A DNA stretch of 64,000 nt from Sanguinoderma infundibulare. Lineage: Eukaryota; Basidiomycota; Agaricomycetes; Polyporales; Polyporaceae. Every line of letters starts with the position of its first letter. Positions within the stretch are counted from its first letter, which is position 1. The DNA lies in NCBI GenBank assembly GCA_032821775.1, contig JAVLRN010000003.1, positions 2,232,001-2,296,000 on the forward strand. The letters run 5' to 3'. Below, piece after piece: positions 35,661 through 47,500 of this stretch. A program made the translations under genes and the position numbers. Under the pieces are notes generated by a model. The model did not search any database and was not told the origin of the DNA. It saw only the letters and a program-made list of their open reading frames with translations.

Positions 35661-37071
35661 ATGTCCAGTGACACCACGGCCTCCGGGAACTTGGTCGATG
35701 CTGAAAAACAGCCCCTGCCCGAGGCTGGGCTTGGCACACAAGATATAGAACCTGGTCAGCCCCGGCAGGACCCAGCGAACATAGACAAGGCGCCGAGTTC
35801 GGACGAGACTATCAATCTACCCCGGAGTACTAGCGGCCTGAGGGCACGGCGTAGTGATGGGGGGTCTATCCTCGTGCGTAGCGATGTGGGGTCTATCCGC
35901 GTGCGTGGTGATGTGGGGTCTATCCTCGCGCGACATTCCTCGGTAGGGGATGCAGAGTCCTTGGCGTCCATCGACCGGCCTCCGAACGAGGACGAGAAGC
36001 TTCCCGCGTCCAAAATCTACGCGCCGTTGTCGTTCCCGGTGATTGCGCTCCTGATACCCGCTTCGATATTTGGTGTCCTTGCGAGGTTAGGACTGCAGGC
36101 CATCACGACATACGATGGCAGGGCGGTCTTCCCCCTTGCGTGGGTGCAAGGGGCAGGCTGCCTCGTGATGGGCTTTGCGCTGGGCCTGAAGGAGCCAATA
36201 GGACGATTGTGAGTGACCATGTGGCTGTCGCATTTGCGTGAAACGACTGAGCGGAGCTGGCACACAGCTACGGGCCACTCTACACGGCCATTACGACAGG
36301 GTTCTGCGGTTCCCTGACCACATTTTCCGGGTGGCAACTAGACGTCTTCGAGTCCTGGATTAATGGTACAGCGTCCCATCGCGACTGGTTCCGAGATGTA
36401 TGCGTCCCACTTAAGCGTGTTCACTGCCACCCGACATGCGCTGAGCTCTTGCACAGGCAATAGACGGCGTCGGGAAGACCATCTTCACCTTCGCCATCTC
36501 CCTCTCCGCCGTAACTTTCGGGGCGCATTTCTCCAGACTCGTTCTTCCATACATCCCTACCCTCCCTCCACCGTCGCGACCTATCCGCTATGGTCTCACC
36601 GTCCTCGCCGTCCTCACCTACGCTGCCGCCTACCCGGCCTACTTCCTCCTCTCCCCCAGCTTCCGGCACGAAGCGACCGCCGCGCTCCTCTTCTCATTCC
36701 CGGGCACGCTCTCCCGCTACCTCCTCTCCATCTTCCTCAACACACGCCTCCGGCTCTTCCCGCTCGGGACTTTCACCGCCAACATGCTCGGCACCGCGAT
36801 GCTCGCCACGTTCCAAGTCCTCCGCAGCCTACAGTACCCCGGGCCGCTCGGCGTGAACGCGTGCGACGTGCTCCAGGGCCTCGCGGACGGCTACTGCGGC
36901 TGTCTGACGACCGTCAGCACGTTCGCGGCCGAGGTCGACGCGTTGCCCCCGCGGCAGGCGTGGCTGTACGCGATCCTGAGCTGGCTGACGGCCCAAATCC
37001 TGATCGCCGTCATCCTGGGACCGTCCCTTGGAGTTGGGCATATCAGTAAAGAGATTACGTGTCGCTTCTGA
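35661..37071 (+). CDS. fex1: Fluoride exporter FEX (two fused CrcB domains)
   Basis: A plasma-membrane fluoride channel/exporter. Exons 35661-36208, 36268-36397 and 36457-37071 (430 aa). A disordered N-terminal 110 residues include three 9-aa repeats (see 35853). Two CrcB/Fluc domains follow. Domain 1 starts at SFPVIALLIPASIFGVLARL and carries the family pore motif GFCGSLTTFSGW. Domain 2 carries AAALLFSFPGTLSRYLLSIF and GYCGCLTTVSTF. In eukaryotic FEX proteins the second half supplies most pore residues. Each domain retains the Gly-x-x-Gly-x-x-Thr/Ser-Thr pattern and an Arg in the first helix. The linker between domains is longer than the minimal single helix. The family is single-gene in most fungi. 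Confidence 0.92.
35853..35933 (+). repeat. In-frame 3 x 27 bp tandem repeat in FEX
   Basis: Three copies of a 27-bp unit encode SDGGSILVR, SDVGSIRVR and GDVGSILAR in the cytosolic N-terminal tail. Copies differ at a few positions. The length is 3n, so copy-number change would keep the frame. Confidence 0.9.
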
Positions 37072-38095
37072 AGTCTATAAACACCTCTTCTGTTCCGGAA
37101 GGCCTCTCTGACTACATACGGATTTCTATCCCGGAGACTCGGTCGATACCTTAAGTCTGAGCTTGAGTTTATGTACGACTAGATGGGACAGCACTATACA
37201 TAGAGACAGCACTCGAGGAAAACACGTTTTGCGTGTTCACTTTTTCATTTTGCGACTAGACCGTTGTGGCGTGTAAGTAGTACCCAGGGAAAGTAAGGAA
37301 AGTAATATACAAGCCATCATCATCGATAAAGACTACAGTATAGACGTGTACGCCCATCCGCGTGCCCGACCCTACCGCACGCATCCCTGTGTGAAGCGAA
37401 TAAACACACAAACAAACAAAAAGCAAAGCGACCGAATCCAGGTAAGCAAGGAAGTGCACAAGCACAGCAAGGTTATAGATGTGCGGGAAGAACAAAGATA
37501 AGATGTGGAGAGGAATTGGGGATCGCAGGCGGGAAAGCACGAGAGATACCGTGGCAGAGCATTGGGGCAAGGATGTATGCAGTAAGGAAACGGCATTGTG
37601 CGGGAACGAATAAATAAACGGAGCACTTGGCAGACAGTTGCGGTGCGAGGCGAATTAGGATATATGCAAACAATGCTTGGGAATGGTAAAGTAGCGAGGA
37701 GCTGTGAGCGGTGCGAAGGCGCAAATGAAAACGGTTGGCGGCGGGTGCGGATGTGAGTGCGGGAAGGGCAGCGCGTGGCGTCTGCTGCCGTTGAGGGTAG
37801 CGTAATGCTGGGAAGGGTGTGGGAGTATTTCAAGTCGTCTAGACGGTCATTAGGGTAGAGTCGTCATTAGTCGTGAACATGTCGTGTAGTCCATTGCAGT
37901 GCGATGCATAGCAATAGTGTGAGAGTCTATGTGTGGGGAAAGCAAAGCAAATGAGATGCGACAAATGAACCGGGGGACCAGTCTCCGGGCGGCCCGCAGC
38001 GTACTCGGCAGTTCCGAACCGGAAAGGATCGGTATCGGTATGTAGCCATTGCACGTCGAAGGGCCGGGAATCGGGGAATAATAGAACGACGCCGT
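37072..38095. other. Intergenic (1 kb), convergent 3' flanks
   Basis: Lies between the stop codons of FEX (+) and the TVP38 gene (-). It is A-rich on the + strand around 37370-37700. A 153-codon minus frame here looks like non-coding sequence and is not called. Confidence 0.5.
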
Positions 38096-39627
38096 TCACA
38101 GCGGAAGACTCTCCTTCTCCCTGATAAGGCTCTCGAGCTCCTTCTGGGCCATCGGTCGTGTGCGCGATCGGGACGTAGGGCGGATTCGGCCTCGCCACTC
38201 CTTGACCCATGCCCAACGCGTTGCCCGTTCTTCCGCGGAGCCAGAAGTGGCGTGGAACTCCCGCGTCTCCCGCGACAACCAGGCTCGCAGATGGTTCCGG
38301 CCCAGGATCGGCGCGAGCGAGAGGAAGGAAAGAAGGGCGAGTTTCATGACGATCTCGGGTGACGTCAGTATCGACTGCACCGACTGCGATGTTGGGCGTG
38401 GGTTTGTGGCCAGTGTCTGGAGAATGTCGCCAATCTGGCAAGTTACCGCGGTCCAGGGGAGAGATCCAATTAAGGTACCGAGGAAGCAGTCCCAGATGGC
38501 AACTCCACAGACGCCACAGGCAATGTTGATGCCTGACCATGGGACGACGCCGATGAGGCGAAGGATCGACAACCGCACCCATGCCGCGGACTTGTCGGCT
38601 TTGGGATCGCCCCCTTCCAGAACGGAGCGCGTCATGGCGAGTGGGCGGGGGAAGAACTGACTAAGGAACGGGCCGAGAGGAGCGGCAAGACAACTCGCTG
38701 ACAGGGACCCCACCGTTGTGAGTAATGTCAGGAGTACGATCGAGAGCGCTGGCGGAAAGAGCGCCCCAGCGAGCACATTCTGCATGGCAACAACGTCAGC
38801 AATGACCGCATAGCACGCTGCACAAGGCGCACTGACCGCCAACACGCTCCCCGGCACAGACCAACTGTGCATCCACACGGTGACTACGGAGATGACACCG
38901 ACGACGTGCGCAATTGAGAGAGGACCGCTTTGTGTATAGCCATGCAGTTCTCTTCCGAGTTGGGCAAGATCGGGAAGGGTTCGGGGCCAAGCGGCAGTGA
39001 TGGGAAGAGTTGCCACGCAGAGCACGACGAGTGCGGTGGACAATGGGAAGAGAATGAGCACGAAAAGCACCGGGGTGTGGGCCTGATGAACGCGAAACTG
39101 TCAACTACAGATCACGCGAGCAGCTCGGCAAGACAACGCACTGATGGATGCCCTTCCCACAGACGTCCCTTCGCCTTGGTTTGTGGCTTCTCCGGAAAAG
39201 AAACATCCCCAAAGTACGCACGCGTTGGGGACGCGGACATGGGTAGAATCGACGAGTCATCGGTGCTCGCGCGACTGTGCAGTGGGGACGCCGGCGTGGA
39301 CGGAAAGCTTTGGTCAACGGTCAGATGTAATGAATGGGACCAGCGCGTGAACATGGACGCAAGTGTCGACTGTGGTGTCGAATTCTGTCGCGTCGGGCGA
39401 GGGGGAGGTATCGAGACGGAAAGGGCAGGGAACTCCCTTGCACTCCGCGGTGTTGGAGGAATGGGCGAGAGACGAGGCTCTGCAAGTGTGGATGGGACCG
39501 ACGTTCGATCGGTAAGGGAACTGGAGCGTCGGCGGCCGCAAGAGGCGAGGGTGAGCGGGGGGCGGACATTGGTCGAGGAGGCGCGGTGCCTGTTGGGAGG
39601 GGGCAGAGGCGGACAGAGGGAGGACAT
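38096..39627 (-). CDS. tvp38: TVP38/TMEM64 (VTT-domain) membrane protein
   Basis: A DedA/VTT-superfamily Golgi or ER membrane protein; relatives VMP1, TMEM41B and DedA have lipid-scramblase or undecaprenyl-phosphate carrier roles. Exons 39627-39142, 39097-38837 and 38779-38096 (476 aa). The first 170 residues are Ser/Pro-rich and disordered. Membrane segments start at VLFVLILFPLSTALVVLCV. The VTT core shows SVPGSVLANVLAGALFPP, then LRLIGVVPWSGINIACGVCG and FLGTLIGSLPWTAV, whose Pro/Gly-rich re-entrant elements are diagnostic. The second intron (38836-38780) is 57 nt, 3n and stop-free. The transport substrate cannot be read from the sequence. Confidence 0.85.
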
Positions 39628-40536
39628 GGCCAGAAAGCAGAGGAGACCGAGCGGGAGGACGGCCGGCTGGGGTCGTATACATATCAGCGCCGCGGTCGTA
39701 CAACTCCTTCTTTGATTTTTCTCTGCAGACCCGTTGCCGACATCATTTCCCCGCGGCCCGACCCGACCAACATCCACGCTTACGTCCTCATGTTTGCACA
39801 TCCTCTCCCGTTTCCCGGCTCGTCCTCACTTCCACCCCCTGTCCAGTCCGTTCCCGACGCCCCACGGGATCCAGTCCACACCACGGTCTGCCGTACAATA
39901 TGCTCAACCACAGACGTAGGGGACGCTCGAACATCACCAATGGGTGGTCAAGGATCTCGTTTTGCCGGCCTCCGGTCTTGTCCAGGTCTCGACTAGACGC
40001 CGCACACGACACCAAGCGGCTTCGTCCGACCAACCAGCGATCAGACCTCCTCGACCTCAGCTGCCCGGGCCATCCCCGATCCCGGCCGGCATCGTCATCG
40101 AGCACAATCAAGGATGCGTAAGCCGCCAGGGCATTGATCCATGCACCCCCGATGCCTGACTTTGTCCTGCAGTCAAATCAGGGTCAAACCAACCCTCGTC
40201 GGGCGAACAAGTGGCGAACCACGAGGCCCGAGGTTTCAAGCTGACTCCATGACTCTTTGCTGAGAAATCCCACACGAAACCCCGTGTTACCGGGCTGGTC
40301 AACGTGCATATTCGGACAGGAGCGCTATCAGATCATCTTAGGCAGTGAAAGTTTCGAACTTGCGAGAATATGCAACGTCAAAAAACCATTGGAGGTGCGC
40401 ATGGGCTGTATAGAATCGCATAGAGTTACAATGAATGCATGGCATCATGAAGTCGACGAGCTCAATCTGCTCCAGCATGGCGCAATGTGGTCGTAGCAAG
40501 GGGCCATCGTGGTGTTCCATTCGGCACACCCTCCTT
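39628..40536. other. Intergenic (0.9 kb)
   Basis: Upstream region of the TVP38 gene and 3' flank of RPL36. Some frames of 60-110 codons exist on both strands, but none has support. Confidence 0.5.
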
Positions 40537-41043
40537 TTAGTGCGCTCTCCTGCTCTCCTGGATGATGGTGCTCAGCTCCTCGAGCTTACGCTTCGAGCGG
40601 AGAAGGGTGCCGAGCTGAAATGTCCACATGCGGCTGAATAAATCACATCGACACTCGAGCGAAAGACAGCACTTACGCGCTTCTTGGTCAGCTTCCTCGC
40701 CTTCTTGTCCTGCAGGGCCAGACAGTGGGCAATTGAGTGCCGTACGCGCGGGAGTATGTCAAGTATGCAAACGTACCTTGGAGTTCCTCAACAACTCCAT
40801 AACTCGACGCTCATATGGCGAGAAACCGACGACCTCCCGGACGACGGAGCGCACGAACTTGGTTCGTGCAGACTGAATACCCTTGCGCTGGCTGGGGCGC
40901 ACCGTCTTAGAGATGGGAGTCGTAGGGTGGCCCTTGTTGAGACCGTGAATGAGATCTGAATGGCAGCCGCACAAAAACACCAATCGTTTGTCAGTGTTAA
41001 ATCCTGTATTCGTTCTGTACAGATACGCACTGCTGCGGGCCAT
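40537..41043 (-). CDS. rpl36: 60S ribosomal protein L36
   Basis: Cytosolic large-subunit protein eL36. Exons 41043-41031, 40955-40777, 40709-40677 and 40614-40537 (100 aa). The first coding exon is only 13 nt (MARS plus one base) and splices to give [18 protein letters not shown]. Further family blocks: [40 protein letters not shown] and the C-terminus [15 protein letters not shown]. The 33-nt third exon is flanked by canonical sites. Length matches the family exactly. Confidence 0.97.
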
Positions 41044-41314
41044 GTTCTTCAAGTCTTGAGGCTACTGGTTCGTGGTGGGACTGTCCTGGTCGACGGAGCA
41101 CTTCCACCACACGTGACGCTCATAGGGTGGCTGAAGCTGCTGTACAGTTGCACGCCAAATCGGGATGCGGCTTTCACACGCCCAGTTCAAGCAAGAATCT
41201 ACTGCGAACTAGTAGTGTAATGGTAACTCGGAACGTACAGATATGTTCTAACGAATCGCGCATCCCAGGCAGATAGAAATCGGAAGTATGAACGTTGGCT
41301 ACAGTAAGAGTCCA

Positions 41315-42907
41315 TCAACAGACCTGCGCCCTGTTGCCCGAGCCTCTCGACACCCACTGGCGCACAGCTTGCAGCTTCCCACTCGGGGGAGGTGAAACGA
41401 CGACGAACTTTGCGCTCCCCTTCGAGTCCTCATGAGGCGTTGGCGGTGGCTCGCTGGATGTTGGCGATGATGGCGGATTGGTCGGTGTGGAAGGGTCCGC
41501 CGTGTGGGACATAGATCGCCCCTTCATGACAGAGTCGGCTGGCTCCTCCTCTTCCTCTTCCTCCTCTTCGTCGTCGTCATCGTGCGCGTCCTGGAGCTGC
41601 GTCAGTGCGTGTCGGGCAAGGTAGCGCAGGAGAATGCTTACGGGATCGAAATCCTCCATGGGCCGATCTTCGTCTACGTGCTCCTCCTCGTCATCGTAGT
41701 GGTCATCATCGTCAATCCAACGTCCTCTCCAATCCACTAGGTCAAGTTCTTCTGCGTTCTCGGGTCGCAGTCGCATCCACTGCATCCGCGGGCCACTCTT
41801 TGCTCTCTCGCTGACGCGGAAACCGTATATCTTGGGGATATAGACCTTCCCCGCAGCACGCTTCTGTCCGCCGTACGGGTTGGGGTTGACAAACGCCGGC
41901 TGATTGGAAGAAGAGCTTGCGGATGAGCGTGGCGATGTGGATGATGGGGATGCGTGCTTCCAGAACGGGGCCGGTGCGAGCTCTCGGTAGCTCTGGAAGA
42001 ACAGATGCGCGAAAGTAGTTCCGAAGAATGCACCTATCCTCAATTGAGCACACGAGAACTACGAAGAACGTGTTTGAATGTACCATCTACGCCCTGGAAA
42101 CGACTGCTAGGTGGGGTATAGATGTCGTTGCAGTTTGGGCAGAAGAGCTTCACGGTGTCCAATCCCGGCAAGTCGGAGCGTCCGCAGGGCACGACGTTGC
42201 AGCCGTTGCAATAAACGCGAGGACAGGATCCAAACACGCCAGCCTCGTACTTGTCGACCTGACCAAAAAGAACCCGTAAATGTCGGGAATTGTTCGAGAA
42301 ACTGGACAAGTCACTTACCATCGCCTGCAATCCCGCTCTCGTCAAGATGTACCGCTGATGGCAAAGACCATACAACAGTTCAGCTGACGCCTCCACAATT
42401 GAGACATCTGGAATTTTAGATGTGTCCTCGTCTGATAGCAGGAGATTATGGGATGTGCTTGCGGATGAGTAGAACATTATCAACGTACCTGGCTCCATGT
42501 CCAATACCATCTCCATGGCCTCCTTCCAGAATGGCACCATCACGTTGAGCCCGGTGAGATTGAAGTCGTCCTCGATGAAATCTTCGGCAACCTCGCAGAA
42601 ATACTCGTGGCCAGGAAGGGAGCAGAACCAACTGATCCATGTTAATGTCGAAGTTGGCGTAGAGGAGCCTGGGGGACAGAGAAAAGTGTGGTGCAGGCGC
42701 AGATCAGTTGTCCCGCGTGTAAGGAGGAATCAGGAGGTCAGGACTTGACCAAGGCAGATGTGGAACGCTTCACGCACTGTATCCCTCCTCTTCTTGTTGA
42801 GCGTCTTCCATCTCCTCGTCACCTTCGCCGGTGGCACTGATGACCTCTTCGTCCTGGAGAGTTTGGTCACCAGTAGGTAAGGTGGTGTAGTCTGTCCGAC
42901 GAGACAT
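41315..42907 (-). CDS. ckb1: Casein kinase 2 regulatory beta subunit with acidic C-terminal extension
   Basis: The regulatory beta subunit dimerises and holds two CK2 alpha catalytic subunits; it acts in nucleus and cytosol. Exons 42907-42778, 42668-42489, 42431-42319, 42258-42084, 42033-41642 and 41596-41315 (423 aa with the last 45-nt intron removed). Conserved parts: WISWFCSLPGHEYFCEVAED, FNLTGLN, GLCHQRYILTRAGLQAM, the zinc finger CPRVYC...CPNC with CNDIYTPPSSR, GAFFGTTFAHLFF and KVYIPKIYGFRVSERA. Human CK2 beta ends soon after the last block (215 aa). Here about 160 extra residues follow, including a nine-Glu run and several Asp runs. The 45-nt intron at 41641-41597 is stop-free and 3n. 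Confidence 0.93.
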
Positions 42908-43330
42908 AGTGAGTTGGATGCGGACGGGCGATGAGGAGAAGGAAGTAAGTTACGGTCACGATCGCAGGTCGTGGATGGTCGCCACGAGGTCGAAGCGCCT
43001 CTTTCCAAATCAAGCAAGAAAGGTCACTGCCGAGCTGGACTTCCCTCACGAACATTGGTGCGATGAGACCCACCTCATACGTACGGATCCTGGAAAATAC
43101 AGATGTTCAGAGGGTTATTGATCTATATGTGTTACACATGATTTATGGATACATGAAAGTCAACTATCATGCTCGAGTGAAAGGTGGTTACTTAATCGGA
43201 GTGGTGCTATCATAACGGTCATTATGGCTCGGGGCAGGTGTAAAAGGAGTGCGGGTATCCTGAGGGGATGATAAAAAAAAGTCGTGTTAATGGTGCTCTG
43301 GGAGCGTGAACCAATAGTGGTGGAGAAGTT
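42908..43330. other. Intergenic: ckb1 promoter and BTB-gene 3' flank
   Basis: 423 bp with no supported gene. Confidence 0.5.
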
Positions 43331-44242
43331 TCACTGGAAGAAAACTTGGTGCACGATGCGGGCGAGGGCCTCGTCCCTCTTAACGCTGAAGCCTCCGGAG
43401 CGAGGGCAAAGGCCTTCGTCGCGCGCCATATCGCGCGCACGGGCGATCTTCACCAGCATCTCCAATCCGACCTCATTGGCCTCGGCGAGGGACAACGAGT
43501 CTGGACGGGAGATGAGGTCCACGAATGATTGAACGATCTCCTTCTGTGGGAGGTGGTACCGAGTCCAAAACAGGATCTTGTGAATCGGTTTGATGTATGT
43601 CATCTTGAGCTGATTCAGCGCATGGTCTCTGAGACTTTCCATTTGCCAGCGGTCTGCCTGGTCGAAAACAGACATCCACTCGTCGACAGTGGCGATCTCG
43701 CAGCCGCCTAGCACCCTGCCCGTCATCGAAGTTAGAAAATACCTTGGCAGAGCGGCAGAGGATATGACACATACGAGGGATAAAGAAGGGAAAGCAACCT
43801 CCCAAAGTTTACTGGGTCGATCCCCTCGAGAACGATGGGGTTCTGTTCTGAGAGGCCTTCGTTTGTACCCTGCGGCTGCGGCATCATGAACAACTCTCGA
43901 AAGACTGGTGAATGCCGCTGAAGCATCGAACGATGGAGTTTGTATAGAACTCCTTGCACCTATGATCACTGTGATAAGTACCCTAACCGCCTAATTTTCC
44001 GGGTAGCTCACCTCGAAGATGACATTTCCGTCGTCGAAATAGTAATCATGGTGCTTCGTGCAAGTGACCGGCATCTCTCTACGAACACGGCAGGAGGCAC
44101 GAGATGGCAGCTTTGGGACCTCCCTAAGCGCGAGAAAGCCAGTCAAATGTGGCGGCGAACCCGAAGTAGTGGGTGGTGAAGGGATGGACTGCGGCTCGGC
44201 CGAAGGGCAGTGTGGTTGAGGTGGGGTGCTGCTCGGCAACAT
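43331..44242 (-). CDS. BTB/POZ-domain protein
   Basis: A single-BTB-domain protein of the kind expanded in mushroom-forming fungi; such proteins bind partners, often for ubiquitin ligases, but the target is unknown. Exons 44242-44012, 43959-43775 and 43715-43331 (266 aa). The BTB core is YYFDDGNVIFEVQGVLYKLH, RSMLQRHSPVFRELF and NPIVLEGIDPVNFGRLLSLL, followed by the 3-box-like helices VDEWMSVFDQADRWQMESLR. The acceptor at 43716 was preferred over one 27 nt earlier because the earlier one would leave a 32-nt intron and lengthen the loop before VDEW. The N-terminal 45 residues are Pro-rich. The gene is divergent with the coiled-coil gene across 280 bp. Confidence 0.85.
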
Positions 44243-44522
44243 GATGCGGAGTGGTCTGAAGGGATAGTGAATGTGTTGGGATGATAGGGGTCAGGACAAA
44301 AGATATCCGTCTGGGGCTCGAATGCAATATAGTGGCTCAAAGTGGACGATGGTGGAAGAGTGCTTTCAGCCACAATCGACGCAGACGCCCAAAAGAGGAC
44401 GCGAAGAAGGCACGTGAGCGCGTCGGAAGAGGATCGACGCTGCGCGCGTCTGCCTCGCAGCGGCCACTCTGTCCTTTCCTTCGCCCACGCGACGCTGTCG
44501 TTGTACTTCGCTCTCCTTTACC

Positions 44523-47500
44523 ATGGACGGCAGCTCCTTGCGGCAGAGGCTCTTCCCGCCCTCTGTCATAAGGAGCCCCCAAGAGCGCATACGACCATTC
44601 CCTGTCGAATCCGAAGGCTGCATAGGTCTTGAACCCGGCGAACACTACGCGAGGATCCCTCCAAGCGGTCAGCAACAGCCCGGGGAAGCTGGCAGGAACG
44701 ACGGGAGGTCCGGGATGTACGAAAACTTCGACGACTCCTTACGACGTGCTCGTCAGGGAGATTCTCAACGCAGCCGCCTGATGATAAGCCCCAGATTCGT
44801 CTCTTCAAAGGCTGATGACGGTCCCGACGGATTCTCTGGCGTGCGTCCAGCATTTACGTTGCCAATTTCTCCCCGCCTATCCCGCACCCTGGCACTGTCC
44901 AACGGATCCTCTCCTAATCCTCGTTCTCCTCTTATATCTGGCCTGTTGGAACCACCGAAGAACGTGCCAGACGCCTCCCGATTCCGGATGTTCTCTGAGA
45001 AACGGCCCGCCAAAAGCCTTCGCCAACGTCTTGATCCGGGTACGTTCCACTTCTGATATTGTCGTCAGTCTGCGCTCATCATCCTCGTAGACGAGCCCTT
45101 GACGCAAACCTCTGCGGGCGCATCTGAGGGTCCGGGGCAACGTTACTTGACGCCTAAGCGTGACGACATGACTTCTCGTGCGCACTCCAGAAGCGTGTCG
45201 GTGCTAAGCTCCATTCATCTCCGGCAGGAAGATGACATATCCTCTATCATGATGCGAGGAGCGACGGACCTCAGGACTGCCAAGTTTGAAGTTGATGAGC
45301 TGGTACGAATCCACTGCAATTTCAGCGCATATACCGAGTCTCAGCCTTGTATTTAGCGACGGGAGAATGCCTTTCTGCAGGCCCAGGTCGAATCTGCTCG
45401 TAAAGAGAAGGAAGAGATATCTCAGCGGCTCAAGTCCGTCAAGGACGCAGCGAAACAAAGCATACAGGCCAGCTCGAAGAGGTAATATTCCCATACTGTA
45501 TCATAGTTTCATACTGACTGCATATATGCCAGTCTCGAAGCTTTGCGCTCTACAGTGGACGACCTCAAGACTCGTTCTGAGGAGTCCTTTGGCGTTACAC
45601 GCGATATTCGCGCTTCCCTTGCTGATGTCCAAGACCTGCGTAGTACTGTAGCTACGGCGATGAAGAGTGAGTCAATTGATTCAGTTGGAAGCCCATGCGC
45701 TGATAATAGGACGTTCAGGCATAGAGCCCTTTCTGGAACCCAACGAGCAATGGGCGAAGTCGGCAGAGGTGAAGAATGTCATGAACACGCTCCAATTCGA
45801 CTGCTCTAGGAGTATGTTCCTTACATTATGCTGGTGCAGCCTAAACGACATCGCGGTCTATAGGTGAACAGGTTGCCGACCTTCTGCGCGATCGTCTCCA
45901 GTGTGTTGGAGGCGAGCTTGTCGAGGCAAAGACTCGCGTAGCCGAGCTCGAGGCTGCACAAAGCGATGATCGTGCTACACTTTGCACGGCGAATGATACG
46001 ATACGTAGCACAAGTAAGTGTTATCACGCACACACGCACACGTTTGTTTTATATGCTTGCAGCGGCGGAGATCTCGTCGCTCGCAGCGTGTATCAAGGAA
46101 CAACGAAACGAGCTGTGCGCGGCACTATCCGCTTCCGCAACGCTGGAAGCGAAATTCAACTCTTCCCAAGAAAAGTATGTGTTCGCTCAGGTTCCGTTTG
46201 ATGTTGACAATGACACTTGCTCCGTAGGATTGTGGAACTACAGGAACTTGTCCGCCAGAACCACGCAGAATTGACGTTGCTACAGGGAGTTCAACACGAG
46301 TAACGCCTTCGGTAGTATTTTTGTCGATGTACTCACGCCACGCTAGGAACGTAAGGCTTCGCGAGGTCATCACAGAGAAGGATACCTGCATTTCCTCACT
46401 TCGGGAGCTTCAACCGGAGTATGTGGCCTGCTGGTTGCCGGTCGGAATTTTAGCCTAATGCGGCCACCCAGGATTGACCATCTTAAGGATGCCATCGCGA
46501 AGAGAGACGCAAATGTCGCTAGTTTGACGGCACTGAACTCCGAGAAGGACTCGCAGATTCTGGAACTCAGTTCTAGGTACGGACACAACTCTTTCCCGAA
46601 TACGGGCTGCTGAGCGCTGGCAACAGGATAAAATCCTCACAGCTCGACTATGCAGAAGTCAACAAGAAGGTGCAGAAGCTAAGGAGCGAGTTGGCGACAG
46701 GCGATGCCAGCGGGCAAGCAATCTCGAGGGACAACGAGAGGCTTTTCAAGGAGAAGCAGGCACTGGAAGTCAAGGTCGGCGACTTGGAGGTAACTCTTGG
46801 CGGTGCCCGTCAAGAGATCGACGATCGCTCGCAAAAGTATGTGGCCATCCCTTTATAAGCGTTTCGTGCTGTCATCTTCGTCCCAGGCTGCTGGAAGCCA
46901 ATCTGCGGTGTCAGGTATGGTCGTGCCTTTGTGCCTATCGTGTTCGCTTGCTAGCCTATGCATTCATCTAGGCACTGGAAGAACGGTTTGAGGATCAATC
47001 CATCACCCTGAGGCTTACCCGAGAGTCTGCTGGTGATGCACAGGTGCTTACCTTTCCTAGTCCTCGCTATCGTGACACGTCGCGAGAGCTTAGACTTCGT
47101 AGGAGCGACTGCTAGAAGCCGAGTCATCGCACGCAGTGAGTACTTTGCGCTGGACGGTGTCTTGACTTCATTAATCGTCGCAAGATAGAAAGCCCTGGCG
47201 GAGGTCACGGCGAAACTGGAGCTGGAGACCGCAATCCTACGAGAGCAAAAGCTTGGCGTTCAAGCTGCTATGGAGGTCCAGGATGCAGCGCTGAAACGCC
47301 AGGAAGCATCTATGCTCGTTATGCAGCAACAACATGCAGACCAGCTCAAGCAGCAGGAGACCACATCCGCTGCACGCCTCGAGGTTGAGGAGAATCGCCT
47401 CCTTCAACTTACTGGCGATCTCAAGGAGGCTTGTATTCGAACCACTTTGGCCGAAGACCGCAACAAGTCGCTTGATGATGAAATACGAGAACTCCGAGAG

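Noticed and set aside
37372..37833. 153-codon minus frame between FEX and TVP38
   Set aside because: Composition (Cys/Ser/Leu/Ile-rich, no motif) and position in a convergent 3' region suggest non-coding sequence.
39334..39996. 220-codon + frame overlapping the TVP38 first exon
   Set aside because: Antisense to a disordered Ser/Pro-rich coding exon, and most of it is explained as a shadow.
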